A stretch of DNA of 8,651 bases. Origin: Anaerobacillus sp. GTDB lineage: Bacteria > Bacillota > Bacilli > Bacillales_H > Anaerobacillaceae. Location of the stretch: the NCBI GenBank assembly GCA_007120055.1, contig SKOL01000591.1, forward strand, positions 1 through 8,651, read 5' to 3'. The stretch's first letter is position 1; every line of letters starts with the position of its first letter. Of this stretch, positions 1 to 6,290 are shown one piece after another. Position numbers and translations under genes: made by a program. A model generated the notes under the pieces. It made no database searches. It was not told where the DNA came from and worked only from the letters and a program-made list of their open reading frames with translations.

Positions 1-94
1 CATTATCTAATAAGTGATAAAGCTTAAATTAGTCCGTTTAGTAAGCAATAAAATCAAAAAGCAATAGTGCTAATACCCATAAAATAGACAAACA

Positions 95-147
95 GTAGGA
101 ACGAACGTCGGTGCTTCCTTCGGTGTCCTACCCTAATCGAAGGAAGC
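95..147. repeat. Hairpin-forming intergenic repeat-like block
   Basis: The perfect 10-bp arms 113-122 (GCTTCCTTCG) and 138-147 (CGAAGGAAGC) enclose a 15-base loop. GTAGGA at 95-100 is also complementary to TCCTAC at 126-131 inside that loop, so an alternative fold or a pseudoknot is possible. No U-tract follows on either strand, which argues against a simple terminator. CTTCCTTCG and GAAGCAAGGGA from this block both recur in the same order at 729-737 and 753-763, so it may be a degenerate member of a dispersed family. The remaining sequence in 1-267 shows no convincing gene. Confidence 0.4.
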
Positions 148-267
148 AAGGGAATTGTTTTAATGGAAATGAATCTAGCCTTGAATATGTCTTTAGTATT
201 ACTAGGTTACGCAATAGATTTTAAATTGATTTTCATGATTTTTACCCGTAAAAGCTTTTGTTTTCTA

Positions 268-564
268 TTATTCAGCAAAAAGCAAATACCATCTATGTTT
301 TTCACCATTGAATATTTTATCGGCTTTAAAGTATGGTAAGAGTGACAGGATTCCTAGCACATATCTTTCACAATTACCTGGAATATTCTTTTGGCGCACT
401 TTCCCATTTTCTTTAATAACTTCAATCGATTTTTCGATATACTTACGCTTTACTGTGCGTACGTCCCCCTTATCTAAGAGAATAGTTATTTCATTGTCCG
501 ATATAGATTCAATGGCCGCTTCAGCTTCTCTCTTGAGCGTCGAAATTGAATCGCGGACACGGGG
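268..564 (-). pseudogene. 5'-truncated gene remnant, C-terminal 98 codons, unknown family
   Basis: On the minus strand the frame is open from just after an in-frame TGA (565-567) to a TAA at 268-270, giving 98 residues with no ATG and no plausible early GTG or TTG start. The translation looks like real protein. A charged helical stretch (KREAEAAIES, residues 11-20) is followed by a basic segment (VRTVKRKYIEKSIEVIKE) and a C-terminal part with IPGNCERYVLG, LLPYFKADKIFNGEKH and an aromatic end. The 5' break falls exactly in a GGGAC-type repeat, so the upstream part of the gene was probably lost there. I do not recognise the family. The plus-strand frame over the same bases is its antisense shadow. 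Confidence 0.55.
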
Positions 565-581
565 TCAGGTCCCTTGTCCCT
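555..581. repeat. GGGAC-type short palindromic repeat, copy 1
   Basis: Read on the minus strand it begins GGGACAAGGGACC and ends GTGTCC. The arms 555-563 and 571-579 pair (GGACA with TGTCC, then GGG with CCC, one mismatch) around a 7-base loop. It overlaps the broken 5' end of the gene remnant at 268-564. A related block lies at 831-851. From memory, repeats of this GGGAC...GTCCC kind are scattered between genes in many Bacillaceae and resemble REP elements; that was not checked here. Confidence 0.5.
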
Positions 582-595
582 AACGATTTTTATTT

Positions 596-618
596 AAAAA
601 AGCCCCCTTACTAGGGGG
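596..618 (-). terminator. Second intrinsic terminator-like hairpin
   Basis: On the minus strand CCCCCT (618-613) pairs with AGGGGG (608-603) around a 4-base AGTA loop. It is followed by C and then six T (601-596). The stem is short but all GC apart from one pair. It lies about 150 bases beyond the operon terminator at 745-779 and could act as a backup stop, or it may belong to whatever once preceded the truncated gene at 268-564. It would not work on the plus strand because no T-run follows there. Confidence 0.5.
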
Positions 619-744
619 AGGATGGCTATTTCTCCATAGAAAAACCACTAGTTTTCAGCAAATAAAGGATCTGATGTCCGTATAAATCGCCTACTCAACT
701 TTAATGAAGAGCCAGGAAGGTTCAAGACCTTCCTTCGTTGAGCG

Positions 745-779
745 AAACAAAAGAAGCAAGGGATTCCTCCCCTCGCTTC
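745..779 (-). terminator. Intrinsic terminator of the ECF-sugar operon
   Basis: On the minus strand GAAGCGAGGG (779-770) pairs with CCCTTGCTTC (762-753), ten pairs including one G-U, around a 7-base loop. TTTTGTTT (752-745) follows directly. It lies about 80 bases after the stop codon of the BtpA-family gene, the last gene of the operon. A further 7-bp hairpin (715-721 with 727-733) lies just beyond it but has no T-run. Confidence 0.75.
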
Positions 780-830
780 CTAATCACGCACTACCAGAAT
801 TAAACAGAAATAGAGATTTCAGTGATCTCA

Positions 831-851
831 CACCTGTCCCCTCGTCCCTCC
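831..851. repeat. GGGAC-type repeat, copy 2
   Basis: On the minus strand it reads GGAGGGACGAGGGGACAGG, closely matching the start of the copy at 555-581 (GGGACRAGGG core) but lacking the closing palindromic half. It sits just downstream of the stop codon of the last operon gene. The sequence between the two copies (582-830) holds two terminator-like hairpins and no gene that I can support. Confidence 0.4.
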
Positions 852-857
852 ATCAAC

Positions 858-1634
858 TCACCTAACCATCTCTACAAGTTCCTTAACCTTACTTTCATCA
901 AGAGGGCTAAGTTCTAAATTCGAATTGTTAGCTCTAAAATAAGAGCCAATAATTGCGCCATCTGCGTATTCTGCAATACTAGTAATATTTTTAGAGTTAA
1001 CTCCCCCGCCTACGATAAGCGGTAAAGAAGCCGTGACTTCTCTTACCCTTTTTAACATATCAATTGTCTCTTCGGCATTTTTCCCAGTAATTATTAACCC
1101 CTCTGCTTTTCCAAAGTTTATACAATTCTTTGCTTGTTCTTCAATGTTTAAACTGACCATAGACTGTAGGTTATTGTCCTTATAAATATCTGCCCATATT
1201 TTTATATTATTCGCATGAAGTTTAGTTCGATAATCTAGAACTGTAGCAGGGTCTCCTTCTAAAATACCTTCTGGTGTTACAAATGCTCCAGTAAGGTACT
1301 TAATTCGCACGAAGCTACCGTTGATTGCTTTCGCAACCGCTATTGAGCCGTTCGAATCATTCCTAGATATATTTACTCCAACCTCTAAATTAGTATTATC
1401 CTTAATACTTTTTCCGATTGCGGAGAGAGAGGCAATTGTTTCGATCTTAGTAGTTAAACTATATGGTATATCACTACTATTTTGTATCATAACACTTGTA
1501 ATTCCATACCTTTTAAAAGTTTGTGCTTCTTCTAGTGCTACCTTAGAGATCTCTTCGACTGAACTCCCGGTGTATTGGTAGCTTCCTGGAAGTGGTGGTA
1601 AGTGAATCATTGGTATTATCTTAAACTCGTTCAT
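858..1634 (-). CDS. BtpA/SgcQ-family TIM-barrel protein
   Basis: This 258-residue protein belongs to the BtpA family, named after a cyanobacterial protein needed for photosystem I and including E. coli SgcQ of a sugar operon; no reaction is established to my knowledge. Visible family marks are MIHLPPLPGS at 9-18, GVNISRND at 86-93, RIKYLTGAFVTPEGILEGD at 110-128, IWADIYKDN at 146-154, IITGKNAEE at 181-189, GGGVNSKN at 209-216 and GAIIGSYFR at 226-234. They follow the strand-by-strand pattern of a phosphate-binding TIM barrel. The start chosen is the ATG at 1634. It overlaps the PfkB stop as TAATG, has GGGAGAGG five bases upstream, and places MNEFKIIPMIHL at the N-terminus as the family expects. 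The frame stays open upstream to 1757, but that part lies over the kinase gene. Coupling to the kinase suggests it acts on the same sugar-phosphate pathway, perhaps as an epimerase, isomerase or lyase; that is inference. Confidence 0.88.
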   Translation of the reverse strand: MNEFKIIPMIHLPPLPGSYQYTGSSVEEISKVALEEAQTFKRYGITSVMIQNSSDIPYSLTTKIETIASLSAIGKSIKDNTNLEVGVNISRNDSNGSIAVAKAINGSFVRIKYLTGAFVTPEGILEGDPATVLDYRTKLHANNIKIWADIYKDNNLQSMVSLNIEEQAKNCINFGKAEGLIITGKNAEETIDMLKRVREVTASLPLIVGGGVNSKNITSIAEYADGAIIGSYFRANNSNLELSPLDESKVKELVEMVR

Positions 1635-2542
1635 TAAATCCTCTCCCATTTTATATTGTCGGACTGGTTGTAGATTTTTTGTAAAGAAACGTTGAGCAAG
1701 TTGGATACTCCAACCCCCTGTATGCATATTCCTGCAACGACTGTAGCTATTTTGCATGCTTCTACGATTGATTTTCCTTCCAGAAGATTCGCAATTAATG
1801 CACCATTATAACTATCACCAGCACCTGTAGGATCTATAACCTTTATAGGGTTCGTCTTTATATAGAAATTTTCTTCCTGATCTCTCTGAACTGCTAAACT
1901 TCCTTTTTCTCCAAGCTTTACGATAACTGTCGGCACATTAAGTTTTCTAACCTCTAACAATATATCCTTTGGAGTGGCTAACTTCTTTTTTAGCAGTAGT
2001 TCTAATTCAACATCTGAGGGCAAAAAGATATCAATATACGGTAGTAAGCTTAACAATTCCTCTTTATATTTTTCTGCAAAAAATTCAGAGGTGTCCATGG
2101 ACACGAGCATCCCTTTATCTCTTGCCTGAATAGCGAGTTTTTTTTGTATTTCTGGAATAGTTGGGCTCAAATGAATTAAGCTACTACCATTGTTATCAGA
2201 CAAGGTTGTATTAGGAGCTTGCTCTATCGTCTTCTCATACCATTCTACCTGCCCATGGCTCAGTGTATTTCTTGTGTTATGCTTATAGAACATCTTGCTA
2301 CGTCTTTGATTCCCTTTTATCTTTTCAATATGGGTAAACAAACTAGTCGATTTAACACCTATTAACTCAAGGTATTTCATAGGGTAATCCTCACAAAGCT
2401 TTGCATTTATGGAAACAGCATCATTGAAAATACTAGCGGAGGCAGCTACGTAAAGTGCTGACCCCCCCGCTAGTTCACTAGATTCCAAGTTATTATTAAC
2501 GACCGTATCTATATTTAAGTGTCCAGCTATACACAGCGACAT
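1634..2542 (-). CDS. PfkB-family (ribokinase-like) sugar kinase
   Basis: This 302-residue protein is of typical length for the PfkB carbohydrate kinase family, which transfers the gamma-phosphate of ATP to a sugar or nucleoside hydroxyl in the cytoplasm. The N-terminal substrate-site glycines are in LAGGSALYVA (25-33). The C-terminal signature DPTGAGDSYNGAL spans 237-249, with GAGD at 240-243 forming the anion hole and D243 the expected catalytic base. KLGEKGS (209-215) matches the nucleotide-binding region. The usual NxxE magnesium motif appears as SDVE (176-179), so its Asn is replaced while the Glu is kept. The ATG follows directly after the TAA of the SIS gene, with a GAGG about ten bases upstream, so translation is probably coupled. 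The pairing with a SIS enzyme and a GntR regulator parallels FrlD/FraD fructosamine kinases, but the substrate cannot be read from sequence. A seven-G run encodes part of the GG motif. Confidence 0.9.
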   Translation of the reverse strand: MSLCIAGHLNIDTVVNNNLESSELAGGSALYVAASASIFNDAVSINAKLCEDYPMKYLELIGVKSTSLFTHIEKIKGNQRRSKMFYKHNTRNTLSHGQVEWYEKTIEQAPNTTLSDNNGSSLIHLSPTIPEIQKKLAIQARDKGMLVSMDTSEFFAEKYKEELLSLLPYIDIFLPSDVELELLLKKKLATPKDILLEVRKLNVPTVIVKLGEKGSLAVQRDQEENFYIKTNPIKVIDPTGAGDSYNGALIANLLEGKSIVEACKIATVVAGICIQGVGVSNLLNVSLQKIYNQSDNIKWERI

Positions 2543-3649
2543 TTATATTCTAACCTCACTATGTCTTGTGAGCTTCCTACTTATTTTCTTGCGAAACGGG
2601 TCTACATGTGTTCTTCTGTTTGGATCTAACCCTTTTAATTGTGAGTAATAGTAGGCAATCAATTGAACAGGAACTGCGTTTATTAAAGGTGAAAATAATT
2701 CATCCGTTTCTTCTGGAATTTCTACCGTAAATTTAGATAGTTGTTCGAATTGGTTATCGTTTGTGATGGTGACAACATCGTTGCCAAACTCTCTTAAGCA
2801 GCTTCCTACTTCAAAAGAACGATACGCGCCTGTCCCTTTAGGGGAGATTAAAAATACAGGGTTGTTTTTATCAAGGATCCAGAATTCTTGGTGAGCCAAT
2901 TCTTCTGTTTCTTGCCCAATCGCCGTTTCATGGCATACTTCTAAAAATTTTGCTGCACCGTACTTGGCAATCCCGTAGTTAGGCCCGCCACCTATAAAAT
3001 ATACAGGTGCTTTTGCGTAATTTTCGTGCATATTTTTAGCAATCTTGTACGAGATTTCTTCCATGTATTCAAACTTCTCAGAGATATAATTTAGATGATT
3101 ATATAATTTATGTTTGTAAAAAGATTTCTCTTCCTCACCACAATCTGAGAGTTCTATTCCTAGTAAGTAAAGAGAACTTAATGTACTTAAAAATGTTAAC
3201 GTGCTTGGTGTCCATCCTGGTTCTTCATCAATGTTTAAAAATAAATTATAATCTGCTTCACCAAATAATTTCCCATTCACATTATTTGTTATCCCAAGCA
3301 CCGTATTACCTAATTCTTTTGTACGATATACAGCTTCTAGTGTTCTAGCTACGTTACCAGACATAGAGATACCAACTAGTGTTGTATTCTTAAGTTCTTG
3401 TGAAAAATAGTTTGAAAATTGGTATGCCGTTGTTACTTCAAACGTATGACCACAGATCTTTTTTAAAAATGGAAGTACAGCTAGCCCAGCAAAATAAGAG
3501 TCGCCACACCCTATAATAAAAACTTTCTCAGCCTGCTTATTCTCTTTTAAAGATTGCCCAATTTCTATTACTTTTGTTTCTAGCTTTTTCAAATTGTCGA
3601 CTATGTTTACTTGCTTCTTAATTTCCATTTCCATATCTAAAAAATTCAT
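2543..3649 (-). CDS. Two-domain SIS sugar-phosphate isomerase/deglycase-like protein
   Basis: This 368-residue protein has two SIS (sugar isomerase) domains, as in the isomerase half of GlmS and in AgaS, FrlB and FraB. The first domain carries FIIGCGDSYFAG (44-55) and the phosphate-binding SMSGNVARTLEA (95-106). The second starts near YFIGGGPNYGIAKYGAAK (217-234). The pair E237 and H253, in FLEV and LAHQ, has the 16-residue spacing of the catalytic Glu/His pair in GlmS and, as I recall, in FraB (E214/H230). There is no glutamine amidotransferase domain, so it is not a full GlmS. The C-terminus (GLDPNRRTHVDPFRKK, 340-354) differs from GlmS, which ends in a lysine-bearing VTVE-type tail. The likely substrate is a 6-phosphorylated keto- or amino-sugar conjugate made by the neighbouring kinase. 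It could be an Amadori deglycase, an aminosugar deaminase or an isomerase. The SD region is GGAGATGGGGAA before the ATG. Confidence 0.87.
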   Translation of the reverse strand: MNFLDMEMEIKKQVNIVDNLKKLETKVIEIGQSLKENKQAEKVFIIGCGDSYFAGLAVLPFLKKICGHTFEVTTAYQFSNYFSQELKNTTLVGISMSGNVARTLEAVYRTKELGNTVLGITNNVNGKLFGEADYNLFLNIDEEPGWTPSTLTFLSTLSSLYLLGIELSDCGEEEKSFYKHKLYNHLNYISEKFEYMEEISYKIAKNMHENYAKAPVYFIGGGPNYGIAKYGAAKFLEVCHETAIGQETEELAHQEFWILDKNNPVFLISPKGTGAYRSFEVGSCLREFGNDVVTITNDNQFEQLSKFTVEIPEETDELFSPLINAVPVQLIAYYYSQLKGLDPNRRTHVDPFRKKISRKLTRHSEVRI

Positions 3650-3669
3650 TATTTCCCCATCTCCTTTTT

Positions 3670-4470
3670 TTATAGTACACTTCTAGTAATTAATCCTAAA
3701 CCACTAACACGTAAATATATCGACACTATTATTAATAGACAAAAGCTAATAAATAGTACATAATCTTTCCTCGCCAATCGTGTGTCAGAGTAGTATGATC
3801 TAATTTTCGATGTTCCGAACCCTCTTGATTCTAATGCGATTGACATAGGCTGTAACATACTTACAAGTCTAGAAGACAGCGGTATGAGGATCGCTACATT
3901 TTTCTTCAACCGTTGGAATACAGAACCACTCTCCAACTCCAACCCTCTTGATTTTTGTGCGTTTGCGATTGTTGTTATATCTGAGATAGCCATCGGTACT
4001 AGTCGAAATGCCATCGTGAAGGTAAAGGCAACTTTATAAGGTACCTTCATCGATACTAACCCTCTAGTTATTTCTGAAAGACTAGTAAACATAAACCAAA
4101 AGATAGACATTAATACAATAGAGCTAAATCGAAGAGACATCGAAATACCTAGTAATATTCCGTTACTGTATAAATCAAAACCTCCTAGACTCCCAACTAC
4201 TTGCCCTTCTCGTAACGTAAATGGCCAGACTACTAATGAAAAGATGATAATGACTAGGGCAATCCCCCTCAAAGTAACTAATGCTCTTCCCACTGGAAGT
4301 AATGCGGCGTAACCTATGCTGATGACGCACAGAAAAATGGCGAATAGTACAAGTGGATGATTGTTAAGTAAACAAATGATAAAGATAGTGAAAAATAGTA
4401 AATTCTTTGTCAGAGGATGTAAGTGATGGATCATTGAGTCTTTTGATATGTAGTTCCCAATTGTGTTCAT
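3670..4470 (-). CDS. ecfT: ECF transporter transmembrane protein EcfT
   Basis: This 266-residue membrane protein of the CbiQ/EcfT family couples ATP hydrolysis by EcfA-EcfA' to movement of the S component. Hydrophobic segments lie near 23-35, 40-60, 68-84, 103-127 and 236-254. The two coupling-helix motifs that dock into the ATPases are present: AQKSRG at 171-176 and ESRGFG at 214-219, each with the conserved x-R-G core. The start is placed at the ATG at 4470, not the preceding TTG at 4473. It overlaps the ATPase stop as TGATG, and GGGG sits eight bases upstream. It follows the ATPase gene and precedes the SIS gene by 20 bases. A dedicated A-T-S set in one operon is typical of group I ECF transporters, which serve a single substrate. 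Confidence 0.92.
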   Translation of the reverse strand: MNTIGNYISKDSMIHHLHPLTKNLLFFTIFIICLLNNHPLVLFAIFLCVISIGYAALLPVGRALVTLRGIALVIIIFSLVVWPFTLREGQVVGSLGGFDLYSNGILLGISMSLRFSSIVLMSIFWFMFTSLSEITRGLVSMKVPYKVAFTFTMAFRLVPMAISDITTIANAQKSRGLELESGSVFQRLKKNVAILIPLSSRLVSMLQPMSIALESRGFGTSKIRSYYSDTRLARKDYVLFISFCLLIIVSIYLRVSGLGLITRSVL

Positions 4471-6257
4471 CAACTATTCCCCTTCCATGACAAGTGATTT
4501 AAAAATCCTTGTACAGTTAATACTGGTTCGGTGAAACCGAATTCTTCTAACTGTGCGGCAACTTGCGTGATCTGAGGTGGATATAAATGTGCCTTTTCTA
4601 ATTTTTCAATGTTCGTAAACACTTTATGAGTCACATCGTCTTCGTCGACTTCTCCGTTGTTGACTACAATTGTTCTCTCTGCATATTTAGCCACAAAATT
4701 CATATCATGAGTGATTAGAACTACTGTTTTTCCTTGTTTCTGTATGTTAGTTAAAACCTGCCCTACTAATTGACAATTACTATAATCCAGCCCAGTAGTT
4801 GGCTCATCTACTATTAAAACATCTACATCCATAGCAACAACTGATGCTATTATGAGGAGTTGTTTTTGAGCTCTATTTAACATAGTTGGATGTTGATCTT
4901 TGACTTTTTCCAGGTCACATAGTTTTAAGGCAAATTGCGTTTTCTCTGCAATTTGTTCCGCTGTCCAACCTAAATTTTTCGGTCCAAACATAATTTCTTT
5001 CTCTACTGTATCCTCAAAAATTTGATGGTTAGGGTTTTGAAACACATATCCTACATTTCTAGATAATTGAGCGACCGTTTTTTTATTCGTTGGTATCCCG
5101 TTAACGAACACTTTGCCTTTCGTAGGTTTTAACAAGCCGTTAAAATGCTTTACTAATGTCGTCTTTCCCGTTCCATTCTTCCCTAAGACAGCTACAAATT
5201 CACCTTTTTTAATGGAGAGGTTTATATCGTGTAGAATTTGATCACTAGTTTCATAGGAAAAGGACATTTGTTCCACCTTAATTACCTCTTCTGTTTCATG
5301 GGTAGGAGTCAGTTTAGCAGAACTTTTAACGACTAACTCCTCCTTGTTCTTCACAAAGTAATTTCTTAAGACGGATATTGCTTCTTCTACTGATACGAAT
5401 ATAGGGATATCTAAACCCAGTTTCTTTAGTTCATTCCATAGAACTACTACTTCTGGAACATTAATATGCATATCCAACAGCTTATCTGTATCTTTTAATA
5501 CTTCTCTTGTATTATGAAAGGCAACTAGCTCTCCTTTATTTAATACGAGTAATTTATCCGCAAATCGTACTAAATGTTCTAAGTCTTGTTCAATTAGTAG
5601 AATTGTTTTCGTTTGGCTTTTCTTTAATTTTTCTACTATTTTAATTACATCGTATTTTCCAACAGGATCAATTTCTGCTGTTGGTTCATCAAGTATGATG
5701 ACTTCAGGGCCACAAATAATAGCAGAAGCTATAGCTAACCTTTGTTTTTCCCCACCTGAGAGACGATGGGGATGCTTTTTTAAGAATTCTTCTGATAGAC
5801 CAACCGCATCCATTGCCCATTTCATCTTTTCTCTAATTACTTCTGGAGGAATGTTATAATTTTCAGGGCCAAAAACTAAATCTTCTTCCACAGAAGATCC
5901 TATAATTTGTGATTCTGGATCTTGAAAGGTCATAGATACGAACCTAGAAATCGTACTAACATCACTTTCTAAGATATCTTTCCCACAAACGTCAAGTGCC
6001 CCCCCCCAGGCCCCATCTAACTTATGGGGCACTATTGCTTTAATTGAGAGGCCTAGCGTCGTTTTTCCAGCTTCTGCAGGTCCGATAATACCTATTAATT
6101 CTCCGCTTTGAAACTCATAATTTAACTTCTTTAGAGCTAGTTTTTCACTATCATTATATTTAAAGGAATGATTTTTAGCTTTTACCTTTGTTTGTACATT
6201 TTCTCCTTCTTTCAAAGGGCTAATTTCGATGTTTAGTTTTGTTACCGCCTGATTCAT
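4470..6257 (-). CDS. Fused double ECF ATPase (EcfA-EcfA') with one degenerate site
   Basis: This 595-residue protein carries two ABC ATPase domains in one chain and powers the ECF importer. Domain 1 has Walker A GPAEAGKTT (59-67), Q-loop FQDPESQ (111-117), signature LSGGE (166-170), Walker B VIILDE (186-191) and, where the switch His is expected, IEQD (222-225) with Q224. Domain 2 has Walker A GKNGTGKTT (359-367), FQNPNHQ (406-412), signature LNRAQ (460-464) instead of LSGGQ, Walker B LIVDE (481-485) and an intact ITHD (H517). In an ABC dimer each ATP site joins one Walker A/B/H-loop with the partner's signature. Site 1 is therefore altered at three motifs and site 2 is canonical. Each domain ends in an ECF-type tail with a VPEVV or PPQIT stretch (near 267 and 560). 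The SD is AGGAGG eight bases before the ATG. A nine-G run encodes part of residues 84-87. The length fits fused YkoD-like ECF ATPases. Confidence 0.93.
   Translation of the reverse strand: MNQAVTKLNIEISPLKEGENVQTKVKAKNHSFKYNDSEKLALKKLNYEFQSGELIGIIGPAEAGKTTLGLSIKAIVPHKLDGAWGGALDVCGKDILESDVSTISRFVSMTFQDPESQIIGSSVEEDLVFGPENYNIPPEVIREKMKWAMDAVGLSEEFLKKHPHRLSGGEKQRLAIASAIICGPEVIILDEPTAEIDPVGKYDVIKIVEKLKKSQTKTILLIEQDLEHLVRFADKLLVLNKGELVAFHNTREVLKDTDKLLDMHINVPEVVVLWNELKKLGLDIPIFVSVEEAISVLRNYFVKNKEELVVKSSAKLTPTHETEEVIKVEQMSFSYETSDQILHDINLSIKKGEFVAVLGKNGTGKTTLVKHFNGLLKPTKGKVFVNGIPTNKKTVAQLSRNVGYVFQNPNHQIFEDTVEKEIMFGPKNLGWTAEQIAEKTQFALKLCDLEKVKDQHPTMLNRAQKQLLIIASVVAMDVDVLIVDEPTTGLDYSNCQLVGQVLTNIQKQGKTVVLITHDMNFVAKYAERTIVVNNGEVDEDDVTHKVFTNIEKLEKAHLYPPQITQVAAQLEEFGFTEPVLTVQGFLNHLSWKGNS
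5999..6030. repeat. Nine-base C/G homopolymer beside a 7-bp hairpin inside the ATPase gene
   Basis: Positions 5999-6007 are nine consecutive C on the plus strand (nine G in the coding strand), encoding W-G-G in domain 1 of the ATPase. Next to it GCCCCAT (6010-6016) pairs with ATGGGGC (6024-6030) around a 7-base loop. The hairpin lies upstream of the G-run in the mRNA, so it is not arranged like a classical programmed -1 frameshift signal. The tract could slip during replication. Confidence 0.6.
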
Positions 6258-6290
6258 CCTATTCCCCTCCTGCTGTAGCTACATTATTGC

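Noticed and set aside
163..330. Short hydrophobic plus-strand frame of about 55 codons
   Set aside because: It has a weak ribosome-binding site and an AT-driven hydrophobic composition, and it overlaps the minus-strand gene remnant.
308..583. Plus-strand reading frame of 91 codons ending GQVPCP
   Set aside because: It is antisense to the more protein-like minus-strand frame 268-564, has no clear ribosome-binding site, and its tail is just translated GGGAC repeat.
1321..1581. Plus-strand frame of 86 codons
   Set aside because: It lies wholly inside the BtpA-family gene on the other strand, has no ribosome-binding site and no family resemblance.
1635..1757. Longer N-terminus for the BtpA-family protein starting at 1757
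   Set aside because: The extra 41 residues match no family pattern and overlap the kinase C-terminus. The ATG at 1634 has a good ribosome-binding site and coupled overlap.
5999..6030. Programmed ribosomal frameshift at the nine-G tract
   Set aside because: The hairpin precedes the tract in the mRNA, the reverse of a typical frameshift stimulator, and the zero frame is intact and fully conserved in motif order on both sides.
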